DNA of 64,000 nt from Verrucomicrobiota bacterium (lineage in GTDB: Bacteria > Verrucomicrobiota > Verrucomicrobiia > Opitutales > Opitutaceae). Position 1 is the first letter of the stretch. Each line of letters opens with the position of its first letter. Made by a program: the position numbers and the translations under genes. The DNA lies in the NCBI GenBank assembly GCA_016721945.1, contig JADKHC010000020.1:1-64000 (forward strand). Reading direction: 5' to 3'. The notes below the pieces were generated by a model that searched no databases, was not told the DNA's origin, and was given only the letters and a program-made list of their open reading frames with translations. This document shows positions 35,374-43,471 of the stretch, piece after piece.

Positions 35374-35988
35374 TCAACGGGACAGAAACTCCTCTGGTGG
35401 CACAAAAAACGGATTCCGCACCACCGCGCCGCGAATCACCATCAAGGGATGAACCTTCAGCACGTCCATGATCATGGCTCCATCAAATGATCGCGCATCG
35501 TACTGGCAGACGCAGGTGACGGGATGCTCGCGCTGCAAGAGACTGACCTTGGACTCGTATTCCAAGAGACGAGAACCGCCCCGGACGTGCTGAATCTCAG
35601 GACTCATTTCGCCAATAACCCGCGCCGCCGGATACCCCTGACTCACCGAGTCCTCGTGATACTTCGTCAGCGTTTCAAGCATGCGCTCCGGGTCGAAACA
35701 GTCGTCTTTGAAATAAATGTCCTTGGTCGACGCCATGGTCAAATCGCCGCAGGCGCACCGCTCCCCGTAAGAAACACCATGACAGGCGAGATGTTTTTCG
35801 ACGACCGGGGCAACGGCTTTGTCCGAAAAACAACAGGTGCGTTCGCCGCTCGCCAAACCACTCTGTAAATACTGCAACATCGCTTCCTCGCGCTCGCTGT
35901 CCTCTGAAAAAATCTGGCAAATATGAACGCCTGCTGGGAAACGCTCTGGAGTGAAGCCCAGCGTGATTGTAGGTTTTTGATTGTTCAT
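35374..35988 (-). CDS. MEDS-domain sensory protein (DcmR-type)
   Basis: A 204-residue soluble protein matching the MEDS (methanogen/methylotroph DcmR sensory) domain: FPAGVHICQIFSEDSEREEAMLQYLQSGLASGERTCCFSD at the start, later RMLETLTKYHEDSVSQGYPAARVIGEMS, and LLQREHPVTCVCQYDARSFDGAMIMDVLKVHPLMVI. Such domains are thought to sense small hydrocarbon derivatives or redox/metal signals and often occur with kinases. Here it stands alone with no output domain, directly upstream of a hybrid kinase. It has several cysteines (CCFSD, CHGVSYGERCACGD, CVCQYD). The input signal is unknown. Confidence 0.9.
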   Translation of the reverse strand: MNNQKPTITLGFTPERFPAGVHICQIFSEDSEREEAMLQYLQSGLASGERTCCFSDKAVAPVVEKHLACHGVSYGERCACGDLTMASTKDIYFKDDCFDPERMLETLTKYHEDSVSQGYPAARVIGEMSPEIQHVRGGSRLLEYESKVSLLQREHPVTCVCQYDARSFDGAMIMDVLKVHPLMVIRGAVVRNPFFVPPEEFLSR

Positions 35989-36199
35989 GATCTTGTTTCC
36001 TATTTTTTACGATCAATGAGGGGGCGGAGGTATTACCACGGAACGAGGAGCATTCCCGATGGAACGACATCACAACCGATTTCCGGAAGGTGAGCGACGT
36101 AAAAAGCGGGTCCACTTAGCCACCTTCTTCACACGCACACCGGGGAGCTATCATCCGGCCTGCCTCCCCTCTGCCCTCTATACCTTAACGATCCAGTTG

Positions 36200-36285
36200 A
36201 GGAGAGAGTCGTTGTCCGCAACGGGCTGGTTTGAGCACGACTCCGATCAAGCACGATAGGGAAACATCGGATCCACCCTCACCTG
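36200..36285. repeat. Degraded copy of the 80-bp double-hairpin repeat
   Basis: Shares CAACGGGCTGGTTTGAGCAC and GACTCCGATCAAGCACGAT with the copy at 33211-33290, with substitutions that weaken both stems. It is in the 323-base gap 35989-36311, which is otherwise featureless to me. Confidence 0.7.
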
Positions 36286-36311
36286 CATCGTTACGGCCAA
36301 GCCGCGGCCAC

Positions 36312-37706
36312 TTACTGCAACTTCAGTGGCTTCCGGATCACTCGGGCGTGGAGTTCGTCGAAGGTCGTGCCGGTGTGCTGGTCGGTGACATTTTCACCTG
36401 TGCGAATCGTTTTTGCCGGTAGGAAGTTGTTAATGAGCACGCAATAATCGCGATTCACCATGATGCCGAGAAGTTCGCCGGTTTTGCTCAGTACGAGATC
36501 GCCTGCCGAGGTGGAGAAGTCGCCAAACAGGCGTTTCATGAGCCGGTTGTCCATGCGGACGTAACTGGGCTCCTCGGGATCGAGCTTGAACGAAACCTCA
36601 CCGTAACCGCTGCCACCATTGCTGATTAGCACGGCCTCAGGAAACTTAAACGGCTCAAGCGCGGTCTGGTAGATCTTGGCACCGAGCGCCTTCACCTGTG
36701 CCGAATCAACCGGTACCGCCACGATGCGTGGATCGGAGGCGAGAAAACGAACGTCAGTCGCGGCACCCGAGTAAGCCCCTTTCGTGAACGAGACGGTCAG
36801 CTTGTCCAAATCCGTCGAACGCTCGCGCAGATAAAACGGCGTGTCATCGATGTGCAGTAGCGCGAAGACCTGTTTGCCGTCAGCGACAAAAATCGTTTTG
36901 GACTCTTTCGTCTTGTTGCCCGGCCCGAAGAGCGACGCACGAGCGGCGTTGAAAGTGGCCTGCACACGATTCGCGAGGAAATCGTTGAAAAGGGTATTGG
37001 CGTTGATCGCCCGGTTGTCGCGAATCTCGGAGGTGAGTTCGCTGGATTGCTGCGCGAGTTGGCCTACGCCTTGCGCGAGTTGCACGGTCGTCGCCTGCAC
37101 CTTTTGTCTTTCGGTGCGTTCAACCTCAACCTGCGTCTTGAGGGAATCGGCGTTTTCTCTCAGCAAGAGTTTTTCCTGCTCGGCGACTTTCACCGCGACG
37201 CTGAGGTTTTCAATTCTTTGGCGCGACTCTGCCTGAGCCTGCTCCATTTGGGCCAGTTGTTGTTTCTGGCGATCGGATTCGGCCTGGCGCTGTTCGAGAT
37301 CGCGCTGCAACTGTGCAAGGCGCTCCTTGGACATCGCAGCTTCACGCGCGGTGGCATCGGCGCGCAAGGCCAGTTCCTGAGCGCTGCGCTGGACCTCGGT
37401 CAACGTGGTGGAAAGTTGCGCCTTCTCGGTCTGAAGAGCGGAGAGATTTTGTTCACGTTCCTGCAAACTAGTCTGCGTGGTTTGCAGCTGCTGCACCATC
37501 TGATCGCGTTGCGCACGCTCATCTTCGAGCGAGAGCTTCATCATATCGACCATATCGGACTTCGTGGTGGCGACGGTGCCACCGCTCGCCATCGCGGGAA
37601 CGGGAGCTTGCTGCGGCCGGGCAGGCTCGGATTTCTCCCAATTCGTCAGCGCGAGAATGTTCAGCAACAGAAAGTCGCAGATAACGAGTAGCAGGGTCTT
37701 GTTCAT
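36312..37706 (-). CDS. Membrane-anchored coiled-coil protein with trypsin-like-fold remnant
   Basis: A 464-residue product. An N-terminal anchor (MNKTLLLVICDFLLLNILALTNWE) is followed by a long coiled coil of about 150 residues rich in Gln, Glu, Leu and Arg (residues about 55-230). A globular C-terminal domain starts about residue 240. In that domain FSTSAGDLVLSKTGELLGIMVN resembles the GDSGGPxxxxxGxLVGI region of trypsin-like proteases, but the serine context is altered, so catalysis is doubtful. The 7-base gap to the multi-TM gene upstream suggests a two-gene operon. Function unknown; the protease-fold idea is inference. Confidence 0.85.
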   Translation of the reverse strand: MNKTLLLVICDFLLLNILALTNWEKSEPARPQQAPVPAMASGGTVATTKSDMVDMMKLSLEDERAQRDQMVQQLQTTQTSLQEREQNLSALQTEKAQLSTTLTEVQRSAQELALRADATAREAAMSKERLAQLQRDLEQRQAESDRQKQQLAQMEQAQAESRQRIENLSVAVKVAEQEKLLLRENADSLKTQVEVERTERQKVQATTVQLAQGVGQLAQQSSELTSEIRDNRAINANTLFNDFLANRVQATFNAARASLFGPGNKTKESKTIFVADGKQVFALLHIDDTPFYLRERSTDLDKLTVSFTKGAYSGAATDVRFLASDPRIVAVPVDSAQVKALGAKIYQTALEPFKFPEAVLISNGGSGYGEVSFKLDPEEPSYVRMDNRLMKRLFGDFSTSAGDLVLSKTGELLGIMVNRDYCVLINNFLPAKTIRTGENVTDQHTGTTFDELHARVIRKPLKLQ

Positions 37707-37712
37707 GACGCT

Positions 37713-39494
37713 TTAGGCGCTCTTTGCGGTCGGTGCTGCAGGCGGAGGAGGCGGGGGCGGAGGAGTTGGAGTGGCAACCTTGGCGGTTGCAGCAGGTACG
37801 GCAACTTGAGGCCGGGGCGGGACCGCTGCCACCAAGGAAGCCGGCATCGCGGGAGCGGGTGCCTGGGTGTCGAGAATCAACTGGCGCTTGTATGGACGCA
37901 CATGGCGGATCTTAACCAACGCGACACAGGTAATACCGAAGAGGTTGGACGAATAGGCCGCCAACAAGTTGGCGGGCACCAAGCCCAACACCTGCAGCAC
38001 CAGCGCCATGGCCGTGCCACCGATGCCGATGTACAGGCCGCCGTCGAAGAGATTCTCTTCGTTTTCCATCAGGCGCAGCTTCACCAGCGGGGAGATATTG
38101 GAACGCGAGATCTCACGGATTTTCCGCAAGCAGAAGAGGTACATGCCGACCTGCAGCGCGGCGAAAAAGATGATCGAACCGATTATTTTAGTATCCATGG
38201 TGGGAACAGAAGAAGGCGTAGTTGGAGGTTTGACGTCAGCAGTATTTGAGAGAATCGGGATAACGAATTTCAGGCGAAATTCAGAGGGTGGCGCAGCTTT
38301 GAGCAGAAATGGTTCGGTCGCCAAAATCAGCAGAAAGGCGGTGAGCACTGCGAGAATACTGCTCTGCACCCGCAAGGGCGAAGCGTAGCCGGAACGCGGC
38401 TCAATCAACTCCCGCTGTAGACCACGGAAAAGACAGAAGGCGCCTACGAGGAAACCGAGATACTTCACAGCAAGCGTCACACGCGGATAGAGAAGCGCGA
38501 ACTCAGTCACCAACCCGAGCGCTGGACCCGCTTTGCGGTTAATGGGTGACTGAATGAGCATCAACTGCCGAACCGCTCCCTGACCAAGCGCAAGGGCTAA
38601 ACGCAAATCCTCAAGCCCGGTCTTGCCGTATTTAATCAGATATGACGCAACCCGATCAGCCGAGTCGGAAAAAAGTGCAGCTGTATAAATGAGCGGGAGA
38701 TTGTCCGGTGCCAGTCGCGCAAGGTGCGCGTACTCACCCATGGTTTTGGTACTGTCAGTGGTTCGGAGCAGCTCGCGGAGTTGCACCCAGTCAAGGCGTT
38801 TGCCGAGGGAAAGCAGATCCACGTAGAACGACTCCAGTTCGCCCATCTGCTTGGCGGTAGCAGCTGTCTCGGCCAGATTGCGCAACTCACGTTGCAGCGA
38901 GCCGGAAAGGTGATCGCCCTGGTAAAGCAGTGCAGTGAGCAGGATCACGGCGTCGAGCGCCTGCCCTCCGGGCCGCTTGGCCGGTACGAATTGGGTTGTG
39001 CGATCGATTTCCCGCGTTTGCAAAACCGCCTGCACTCCGAGCGAACGCGTGTTCGAGAGATAGGTGAGCAACCCTTGCCGGGCTTTCGTCGCGATGAAGA
39101 ATGTCAGCACCGGCGTGCTCTCAGTGCGGCCGGTGTTTTCCTTAAGATTGAAAAGCGGTTCGAGAAACGGGTCCCAGCCACCCCAAGCAGCCCACTCCGG
39201 CCGACGTGTAATGACATCACGGATACTCCGATCGAGCAACGGAGCCTTCGGATCGTCGACCAGTCGCGCCGCAGCCAAAACCAATTGCGCTGGCCCAAGT
39301 TTTTCGGAATCGAGTATCTGTTTGCCGAATACAGCGACTGAAGGCGTTTCCTTGCCCGCCTGTTTCAGGACGGAAGGCGTCACCGATTTCAGATTCACCG
39401 GCACCATCCAGGCCCCCACCAATAGTAATATGCCCGCAGCCAGCCAAGCTGCTGCCAGTGGCACATTATTGCCGTTTCGGGGTTTTGTCATCAT
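37713..39494 (-). CDS. Multi-TM membrane protein with Pro-rich tail, unknown function
   Basis: From ATG at 39494 the product has 593 residues. There is one TM near the N-terminus (WLAAGILLLVGAWMVP), then a large helical domain of about 300 residues on one side of the membrane. TM segments follow near VKYLGFLVGAFCLFRG, SSILAVLTAFLLILA, IIFFAALQVGMYLFCL and GIGGTAMALVLQVLGLVPANLLAAYSSNLFGITCVALVKI. The C-terminus is Ala/Pro-rich, with a run of prolines. The last paired TMs are faintly reminiscent of MotA/TolQ topology, but I would not assign it. The frame is open to 39581 and would overlap the divergent def gene, so I chose the first ATG outside that overlap. Confidence 0.82.
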   Translation of the reverse strand: MMTKPRNGNNVPLAAAWLAAGILLLVGAWMVPVNLKSVTPSVLKQAGKETPSVAVFGKQILDSEKLGPAQLVLAAARLVDDPKAPLLDRSIRDVITRRPEWAAWGGWDPFLEPLFNLKENTGRTESTPVLTFFIATKARQGLLTYLSNTRSLGVQAVLQTREIDRTTQFVPAKRPGGQALDAVILLTALLYQGDHLSGSLQRELRNLAETAATAKQMGELESFYVDLLSLGKRLDWVQLRELLRTTDSTKTMGEYAHLARLAPDNLPLIYTAALFSDSADRVASYLIKYGKTGLEDLRLALALGQGAVRQLMLIQSPINRKAGPALGLVTEFALLYPRVTLAVKYLGFLVGAFCLFRGLQRELIEPRSGYASPLRVQSSILAVLTAFLLILATEPFLLKAAPPSEFRLKFVIPILSNTADVKPPTTPSSVPTMDTKIIGSIIFFAALQVGMYLFCLRKIREISRSNISPLVKLRLMENEENLFDGGLYIGIGGTAMALVLQVLGLVPANLLAAYSSNLFGITCVALVKIRHVRPYKRQLILDTQAPAPAMPASLVAAVPPRPQVAVPAATAKVATPTPPPPPPPPAAPTAKSA

Positions 39495-39560
39495 GCGCTG
39501 GACTGGAATATTTATTTGCGGGCGTACAAATGCAAACCCACGATGAAGTGAAATCGACCT

Positions 39561-40127
39561 ATGTCGCTGCCAATTGTTCACTACAACCTACCGGTACTCC
39601 GTAAGAAAGGTGCAAAAATTTCGGTTTTTGACGCCGCGTTACGGAAACTCGCCGCTGAAATGATCGACACCATGCACGATGCCCAAGGCATCGGCCTCGC
39701 CGCCCAGCAGATCGGGCAGGCCATCCAGCTTTGCGTCGTCGACATGCGCGAAGCCAAACTCGACTTCACCTGGGAGCTCGATGGTGCCCACCCGCCGCTC
39801 GACCTTTTTAACCCCATGGTGATCGTAAACCCCGAGGTGACGATCATCCCCTCGCCCGAGTATATTTACGAGGAAGGCTGCCTGTCGTTCCCCGAAATCC
39901 GCGGCGATATCGACCGGCCCGATGCGATCTCGGTTAAGTTTCAAGACGGCAATGGAACCCCGCACCAGATGACCTGCGACGGCCTTTTCGCACGCTGCAT
40001 CATGCACGAAGTCGATCACCTCAACGGCGTGCTCTTCATCGATCGCATGAATAAAAAAGTCCGCGCCCCGCTCGAACGCGCCATCAAACAACTCGCCAAA
40101 GAGACCCGCGAAGCCGCGAAGCAGTAA
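39561..40127 (+). CDS. def: Peptide deformylase
   Basis: A 188-residue metalloenzyme that removes the formyl group from nascent N-terminal methionine. The three family motifs are present: GIGLAAQQIG, EEGCLSFPEI (metal-binding Cys) and HEVDHLNG (the two metal-binding His and catalytic Glu). MSLPIVHYNLPVLRKK is a typical N-terminus. It is divergent from the membrane-protein gene, with only about 66 bases between start codons, so promoters overlap. It is followed by repeat DNA. Confidence 0.97.
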   Translation: MSLPIVHYNLPVLRKKGAKISVFDAALRKLAAEMIDTMHDAQGIGLAAQQIGQAIQLCVVDMREAKLDFTWELDGAHPPLDLFNPMVIVNPEVTIIPSPEYIYEEGCLSFPEIRGDIDRPDAISVKFQDGNGTPHQMTCDGLFARCIMHEVDHLNGVLFIDRMNKKVRAPLERAIKQLAKETREAAKQ

Positions 40128-40203
40128 AGGCCCTCGGGGCGAGTGCTGCGGTTATTTTTTGAATACCAGCGTCGCACCTCGCGAGGGCAATTTGCGTTCA
40201 CCC

Positions 40204-40442
40204 TGTAGGAGCCTACTTGCAGGCGATTTTTCTCTTCATCCTAAAAACAGCATTGGTTTAACCGCTAATTATCGCTAATTGTCGCTAATTTCGGAGGTTA
40301 GCTACCTGCCTGGGCAGCAACGGAGTTCACCTGACAGGTGAAAATATATTTTTATCGATGTCTCTGATTTAGCGCCAATTAGCGAAAATTAGCGGTTTCA
40401 ACTGCGGAATTACGGTTCAACGCCTGCAAGCAGGCTCCTACA
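40204..40442. repeat. GTAGGAGCCT hairpin repeat split by a TTAGCG element
   Basis: The left arm TGTAGGAGCCTACTTGCAGG plus CGA (40204-40226) and right arm CGCCTGCAAGCAGGCTCCTA plus CA (40421-40442) match the compact hairpin at 31858-31914. Here 194 bases lie between the arms, 173 of which are TTAGCG element copy B. The arrangement suggests insertion of the element into the hairpin loop. Confidence 0.8.
40240..40412 (-). repeat. TTAGCG element, complete copy B (173 bp)
   Basis: The reverse complement matches 7617-7789 end to end, at the same length, with scattered substitutions mainly in the centre. It carries the same three-fold TTAGCG motifs at both ends and the central TTCACCTGACAGGTGAA palindrome. 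No coding capacity is evident. It accounts for most of the 333-base gap between def and the PhoH gene. Confidence 0.85.
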
Positions 40443-40460
40443 AGAGTGCCGCGAAAAAAC

Positions 40461-41999
40461 TCAAAGTAAATCCGCCGCCAGCTCGGCCAGCCTGGAACGC
40501 TCGCCCTTGGTCAACATGATGTGCGCCGAGATCGACTGGCCTTTCATGCGGTTGTGGCAATACACCAGACCGTTGCTTCGCGAATCAACGTAGGGATTGT
40601 CGATTTGAGCTGGATCGCCAATCAGCACAATCTTCGAACCTTCGGAAATGCGCGTGATCACCGTTTTCACCTCGTGGGGCGTGAGCTGCTGCGCTTCGTC
40701 GAGAATGAAAAACCGGCGCGCAATCGAACGTCCGCGAATGAAACAAAGCGCCTCGATCTCAACGATGCCGCTCTTGATCAGCCGCTCGTAGGGCTTCATC
40801 GCCGCACCGTTTCCATGTCCATGATTGCTCGTCGCGTGCTGCGGCTGCGGCGCATTCATCGCCATCACCATCTCGTCGTGGTTTTTCTTTTTCTTCTTCG
40901 AAACTTTTTTGGCGGCGAACTGTGGTTCCTTCTGGGGCTTCGAGGGAATGAGCACCTCGAGCGCGTCGAAATACGGCTGGAGCCAGGGCTTCATTTTCTC
41001 ATCCAGCGTGCCGGGAAGAAAACCAATATCTTTACCCAAAGCAATCACGGGGCGGGAAATCGAAACACCGTCGTAACGCGAATTTTCATCCTGCGTCTGG
41101 CTAAGCGCGCACACCGTTGAGATGAGTGTCTTGCCTGTACCGGCTTTACCAAAACACGTGACCAACGAAAGCGAATCGTCGAGCAGCGCATCCATGAAAA
41201 ACTGCTGTTCGAGATTCCGCGGACGGATCGGAATACCGCCAATAGCCTTCACGAATTCCGGGATCTTCAGCCGTCGCACCTGGCCTTCGCCATAATAACG
41301 TGCCGGCATGGTCTTGCCCTCGTGCGAACGCAGCAACACGTACTCGTTAAGGAAAAGCCCTTTGGCCGATTCGTCCTCGAGTTGAAATTCACCCTCGGAG
41401 CAAAATCTTTGGATCTCGTAAATAGTTACGGGAATGACGCGATAGGACGCCTCCTCGACCGCTTCCGGAACCTTGTCATTGAGGTAATCTTCCGATTCGA
41501 GGCCGACGGCACGCGCCTTCAGCTGCACATTGACGTCCTTGGTGACAAGAATCGTCGGTGGCGGAAACCGTTCCTGAACATAGAGCGCGCAAGCGATGAT
41601 ACGGTTATCCTTCTTACCCAAATCTGGCAGCACGGCGCGAAAACGCTGCATGGCCGGACTGGTGAAATTCTGATCGACGAGGTAGCGGTTAATCACAACC
41701 GACAACGTGCCTCCCGTCTCAAGTCGCACGCCCTCAAGCATCGTGCGCGAGTCAGGGAGCAACTCCTGAAGGATCCGGTGGACACGGCGGGCATTGCGGC
41801 CTCGCTCGGTCGACTGCTCGGTTTTGATGGCATCGAGCTCCTCCAAAACCTCGACCGGAATGACGAGGTTGTTGTCCTCAAACTTGTAGATCGACTGTGG
41901 ATCGTGAAGTAGGACGTTGGTGTCCAGGACAAAGGTTTTAACCTTTGCTGAGACCTTGAGCTGCGGTTGGGTATTACTGGCCCTGCTCAGGTTTTCCAT
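40461..41999 (-). CDS. PhoH-family ATPase with N-terminal PIN domain
   Basis: From ATG at 41999 the product has 512 residues. The N-terminal PIN nuclease-like domain has VKTFVLDTNVLLHDP, VIPVEVLEELDAIK, and DNRIIACALYVQE with the acidic residues expected for metal binding. The C-terminal PhoH ATPase has Walker A CFGKAGTGKT, Walker B RRFFILDEAQQLTPHEVKTVITRI, and IVLIGDPAQIDNPYVD. A Lys-rich stretch (KKVSKKKKKNHDE) and a His-rich loop (PQPQHATSNHGHGNG) interrupt the ATPase domain. PIN-PhoH proteins are probable RNA helicase-nucleases. The frame is open to 42089, but that extension would start within the region beside the upstream terminator. Confidence 0.94.
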   Translation of the reverse strand: MENLSRASNTQPQLKVSAKVKTFVLDTNVLLHDPQSIYKFEDNNLVIPVEVLEELDAIKTEQSTERGRNARRVHRILQELLPDSRTMLEGVRLETGGTLSVVINRYLVDQNFTSPAMQRFRAVLPDLGKKDNRIIACALYVQERFPPPTILVTKDVNVQLKARAVGLESEDYLNDKVPEAVEEASYRVIPVTIYEIQRFCSEGEFQLEDESAKGLFLNEYVLLRSHEGKTMPARYYGEGQVRRLKIPEFVKAIGGIPIRPRNLEQQFFMDALLDDSLSLVTCFGKAGTGKTLISTVCALSQTQDENSRYDGVSISRPVIALGKDIGFLPGTLDEKMKPWLQPYFDALEVLIPSKPQKEPQFAAKKVSKKKKKNHDEMVMAMNAPQPQHATSNHGHGNGAAMKPYERLIKSGIVEIEALCFIRGRSIARRFFILDEAQQLTPHEVKTVITRISEGSKIVLIGDPAQIDNPYVDSRSNGLVYCHNRMKGQSISAHIMLTKGERSRLAELAADLL

Positions 42000-42110
42000 T
42001 GTGGATATCTTGTGAATAACCGTGCACGAGCTTCCGCGTTTGTCGAGCAAGACCCCATCAAAGTCCGAAATAAAAATTCCGTTTATCAAATCTCAATCCC
42101 CGCCTGCCTT

Positions 42111-42152
42111 AAAAAAAGACGGGCGGATCGCCTACCCCTAGACGATCCGCCC
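42111..42152 (-). terminator. Rho-independent terminator between response-regulator genes and phoH-like gene
   Basis: On the minus strand GGGCGGATCG pairs perfectly with CGATCCGCCC (42143-42152 with 42121-42130) around a 12-base loop, followed by GTC and seven Ts. It lies about 195 bases past the response regulator stop at 42348 and ahead of the PhoH-family start. It is the main feature of the 42000-42347 gap. Confidence 0.85.
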
Positions 42153-42347
42153 TTAACTTTCTTTGTTACCCCAATTTTCCACCGCTAAGCGGTAGGAAAT
42201 TGTACGAACATAAGATAAGACGCAGTTCGCCAAAAAATGTTTCAAAATTCTTAGATCTTTTTTTCGAAGACGAAAAAAACGGGCGCGCAACAATTACGCG
42301 GCGCGTACAGCGCACTTGGCGAACTCGCACTGCAAGAGCGACTCAGC

Positions 42348-42731
42348 TCACGCTTTCAGCAAGGCACTTACCCGTGAAAACAGGTCGCGAATGCTGAAAG
42401 GTTTGGCGAGGAAATCTACGTTTTCACTTTCGAAAACGCCGTGAACCACAACATCGTCGGCATAGCCCGACATAACGAGCACACGGATATCCGGGCGCTT
42501 TTTCAAAATTTTCCCGGCCAGCTCCATGCCGTCCACGTCGGGCATAACCAAATCAATGATGACAAGATCGATGGCTTCGCCTTTTTTCGAATCAAGGATC
42601 GGAATCGCCTCAGTCCCTTTACTCGTGACCGTGACACTGTAGCCACGACTGGTCAGCGCTTCATCGACCAACGCTAGTGCCTGCTCGTTGTCATCGACCA
42701 CTAGGATGGAGTGCTGCTCTTTGGATTTCAC
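42348..42731 (-). CDS. Single-domain response regulator (receiver only)
   Basis: A 127-residue receiver: LVVDDNEQALALVDEAL, phospho-acceptor in LVIIDLVMPDVDGMEL, VLVMSGYADD, and FLAKPFSIRDL. There is no output domain, so it acts by protein-protein contact or phosphate relay. Its start overlaps the end of the next receiver gene upstream (42728-43201) by 4 bases, implying tight co-expression. The kinase gene at 43472 is divergent and could phosphorylate either protein. Confidence 0.95.
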   Translation of the reverse strand: MKSKEQHSILVVDDNEQALALVDEALTSRGYSVTVTSKGTEAIPILDSKKGEAIDLVIIDLVMPDVDGMELAGKILKKRPDIRVLVMSGYADDVVVHGVFESENVDFLAKPFSIRDLFSRVSALLKA

Positions 42732-43201
42732 GTTTTGGGATTGGGGGTACTGGTTGGGTGTAGGCTCTGGTAAAGACGGAAACGGGCGAGTGTTTGCCTG
42801 ATTCCGTGGATCATATCGACAGGATCTTGGGTTTTTTCAACAAAACTACACGGCTCAAGCCACTTTGCATCCTGCGGCACCGTCGCATGTTGTCGGCTTG
42901 AGACAAAAAGAATCGGAATCTGCTTTGAAAAGCGCCTCACCGCCGTCGCCAGATCGACCCCGCCTTGAGTGCTCAAACCAACGTCCATCACTACGATGTC
43001 CGGATTGAAATGAATGATGCCTTCAAGCGCCGTAGCTTCGTCGTGGCCAACACCACACACCGTCAGATCGGCTTGAGTATTGATCAAAGAGGTAAGGGCA
43101 AAGGTGAAGAAACGATGGTCATCCACGATGAAGACGCGGGAAACCCATGGATTACTTGTGCCCCCCCCGCGTCCTTCAAAAGTTTTGCCAGATTCTTCCA
43201 T
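42728..43201 (-). CDS. Receiver-domain protein (LuxR-type receiver without DNA-binding domain)
   Basis: A 157-residue protein. A receiver begins at about residue 20 (RVFIVDDHRFFTFALTSLINTQADLTVCGVG), has DIVVMDVGLSTQGGVDLA with the expected Asp, and CSFVEKTQDP in place of the usual KxxP ending. The receiver is of NarL/FixJ style, but the protein stops without the helix-turn-helix. A poly-Gly stretch (EGRGGGTSN) precedes it. It overlaps the downstream receiver gene by 4 bases. The Thr/Ser switch and Lys positions look partly altered, so phosphorylation is likely but not certain. Confidence 0.9.
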   Translation of the reverse strand: MEESGKTFEGRGGGTSNPWVSRVFIVDDHRFFTFALTSLINTQADLTVCGVGHDEATALEGIIHFNPDIVVMDVGLSTQGGVDLATAVRRFSKQIPILFVSSRQHATVPQDAKWLEPCSFVEKTQDPVDMIHGIRQTLARFRLYQSLHPTSTPNPKT

Positions 43202-43471
43202 GGTGAGTCGAACGTGTGTAGTTCAATGAACAAAAATAATGGTAGAATTGATTAAACTGTCTGCAAAATCGGAATTATCGATTAGTGATATTTGAATGAT
43301 TGATACTTGTTTTCATAAGATCGAATCCCAAGCTGCTCAGTCAAGTGAGTACCCCCCTCTGGGCCTATCTTTGATGGAAAACACTACGCCCATTAGGGCA
43401 AATACCTGAACTTGCTATTTCCATGTACATCCGGCCTGCCCTGATAATACAATTTCAGTACTAGAAATTAC

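Noticed and set aside
36312..37706. Active serine protease
   Set aside because: The expected GDSGGP motif is replaced by STSAGD, and I could not place a catalytic His or Asp.
40128..40200. Possible terminator after def (GCCCTCGGGGCGAG with CTCGCGAGGGC)
   Set aside because: The arms are imperfect and widely spaced, and the T-run lies in the loop rather than after the stem.
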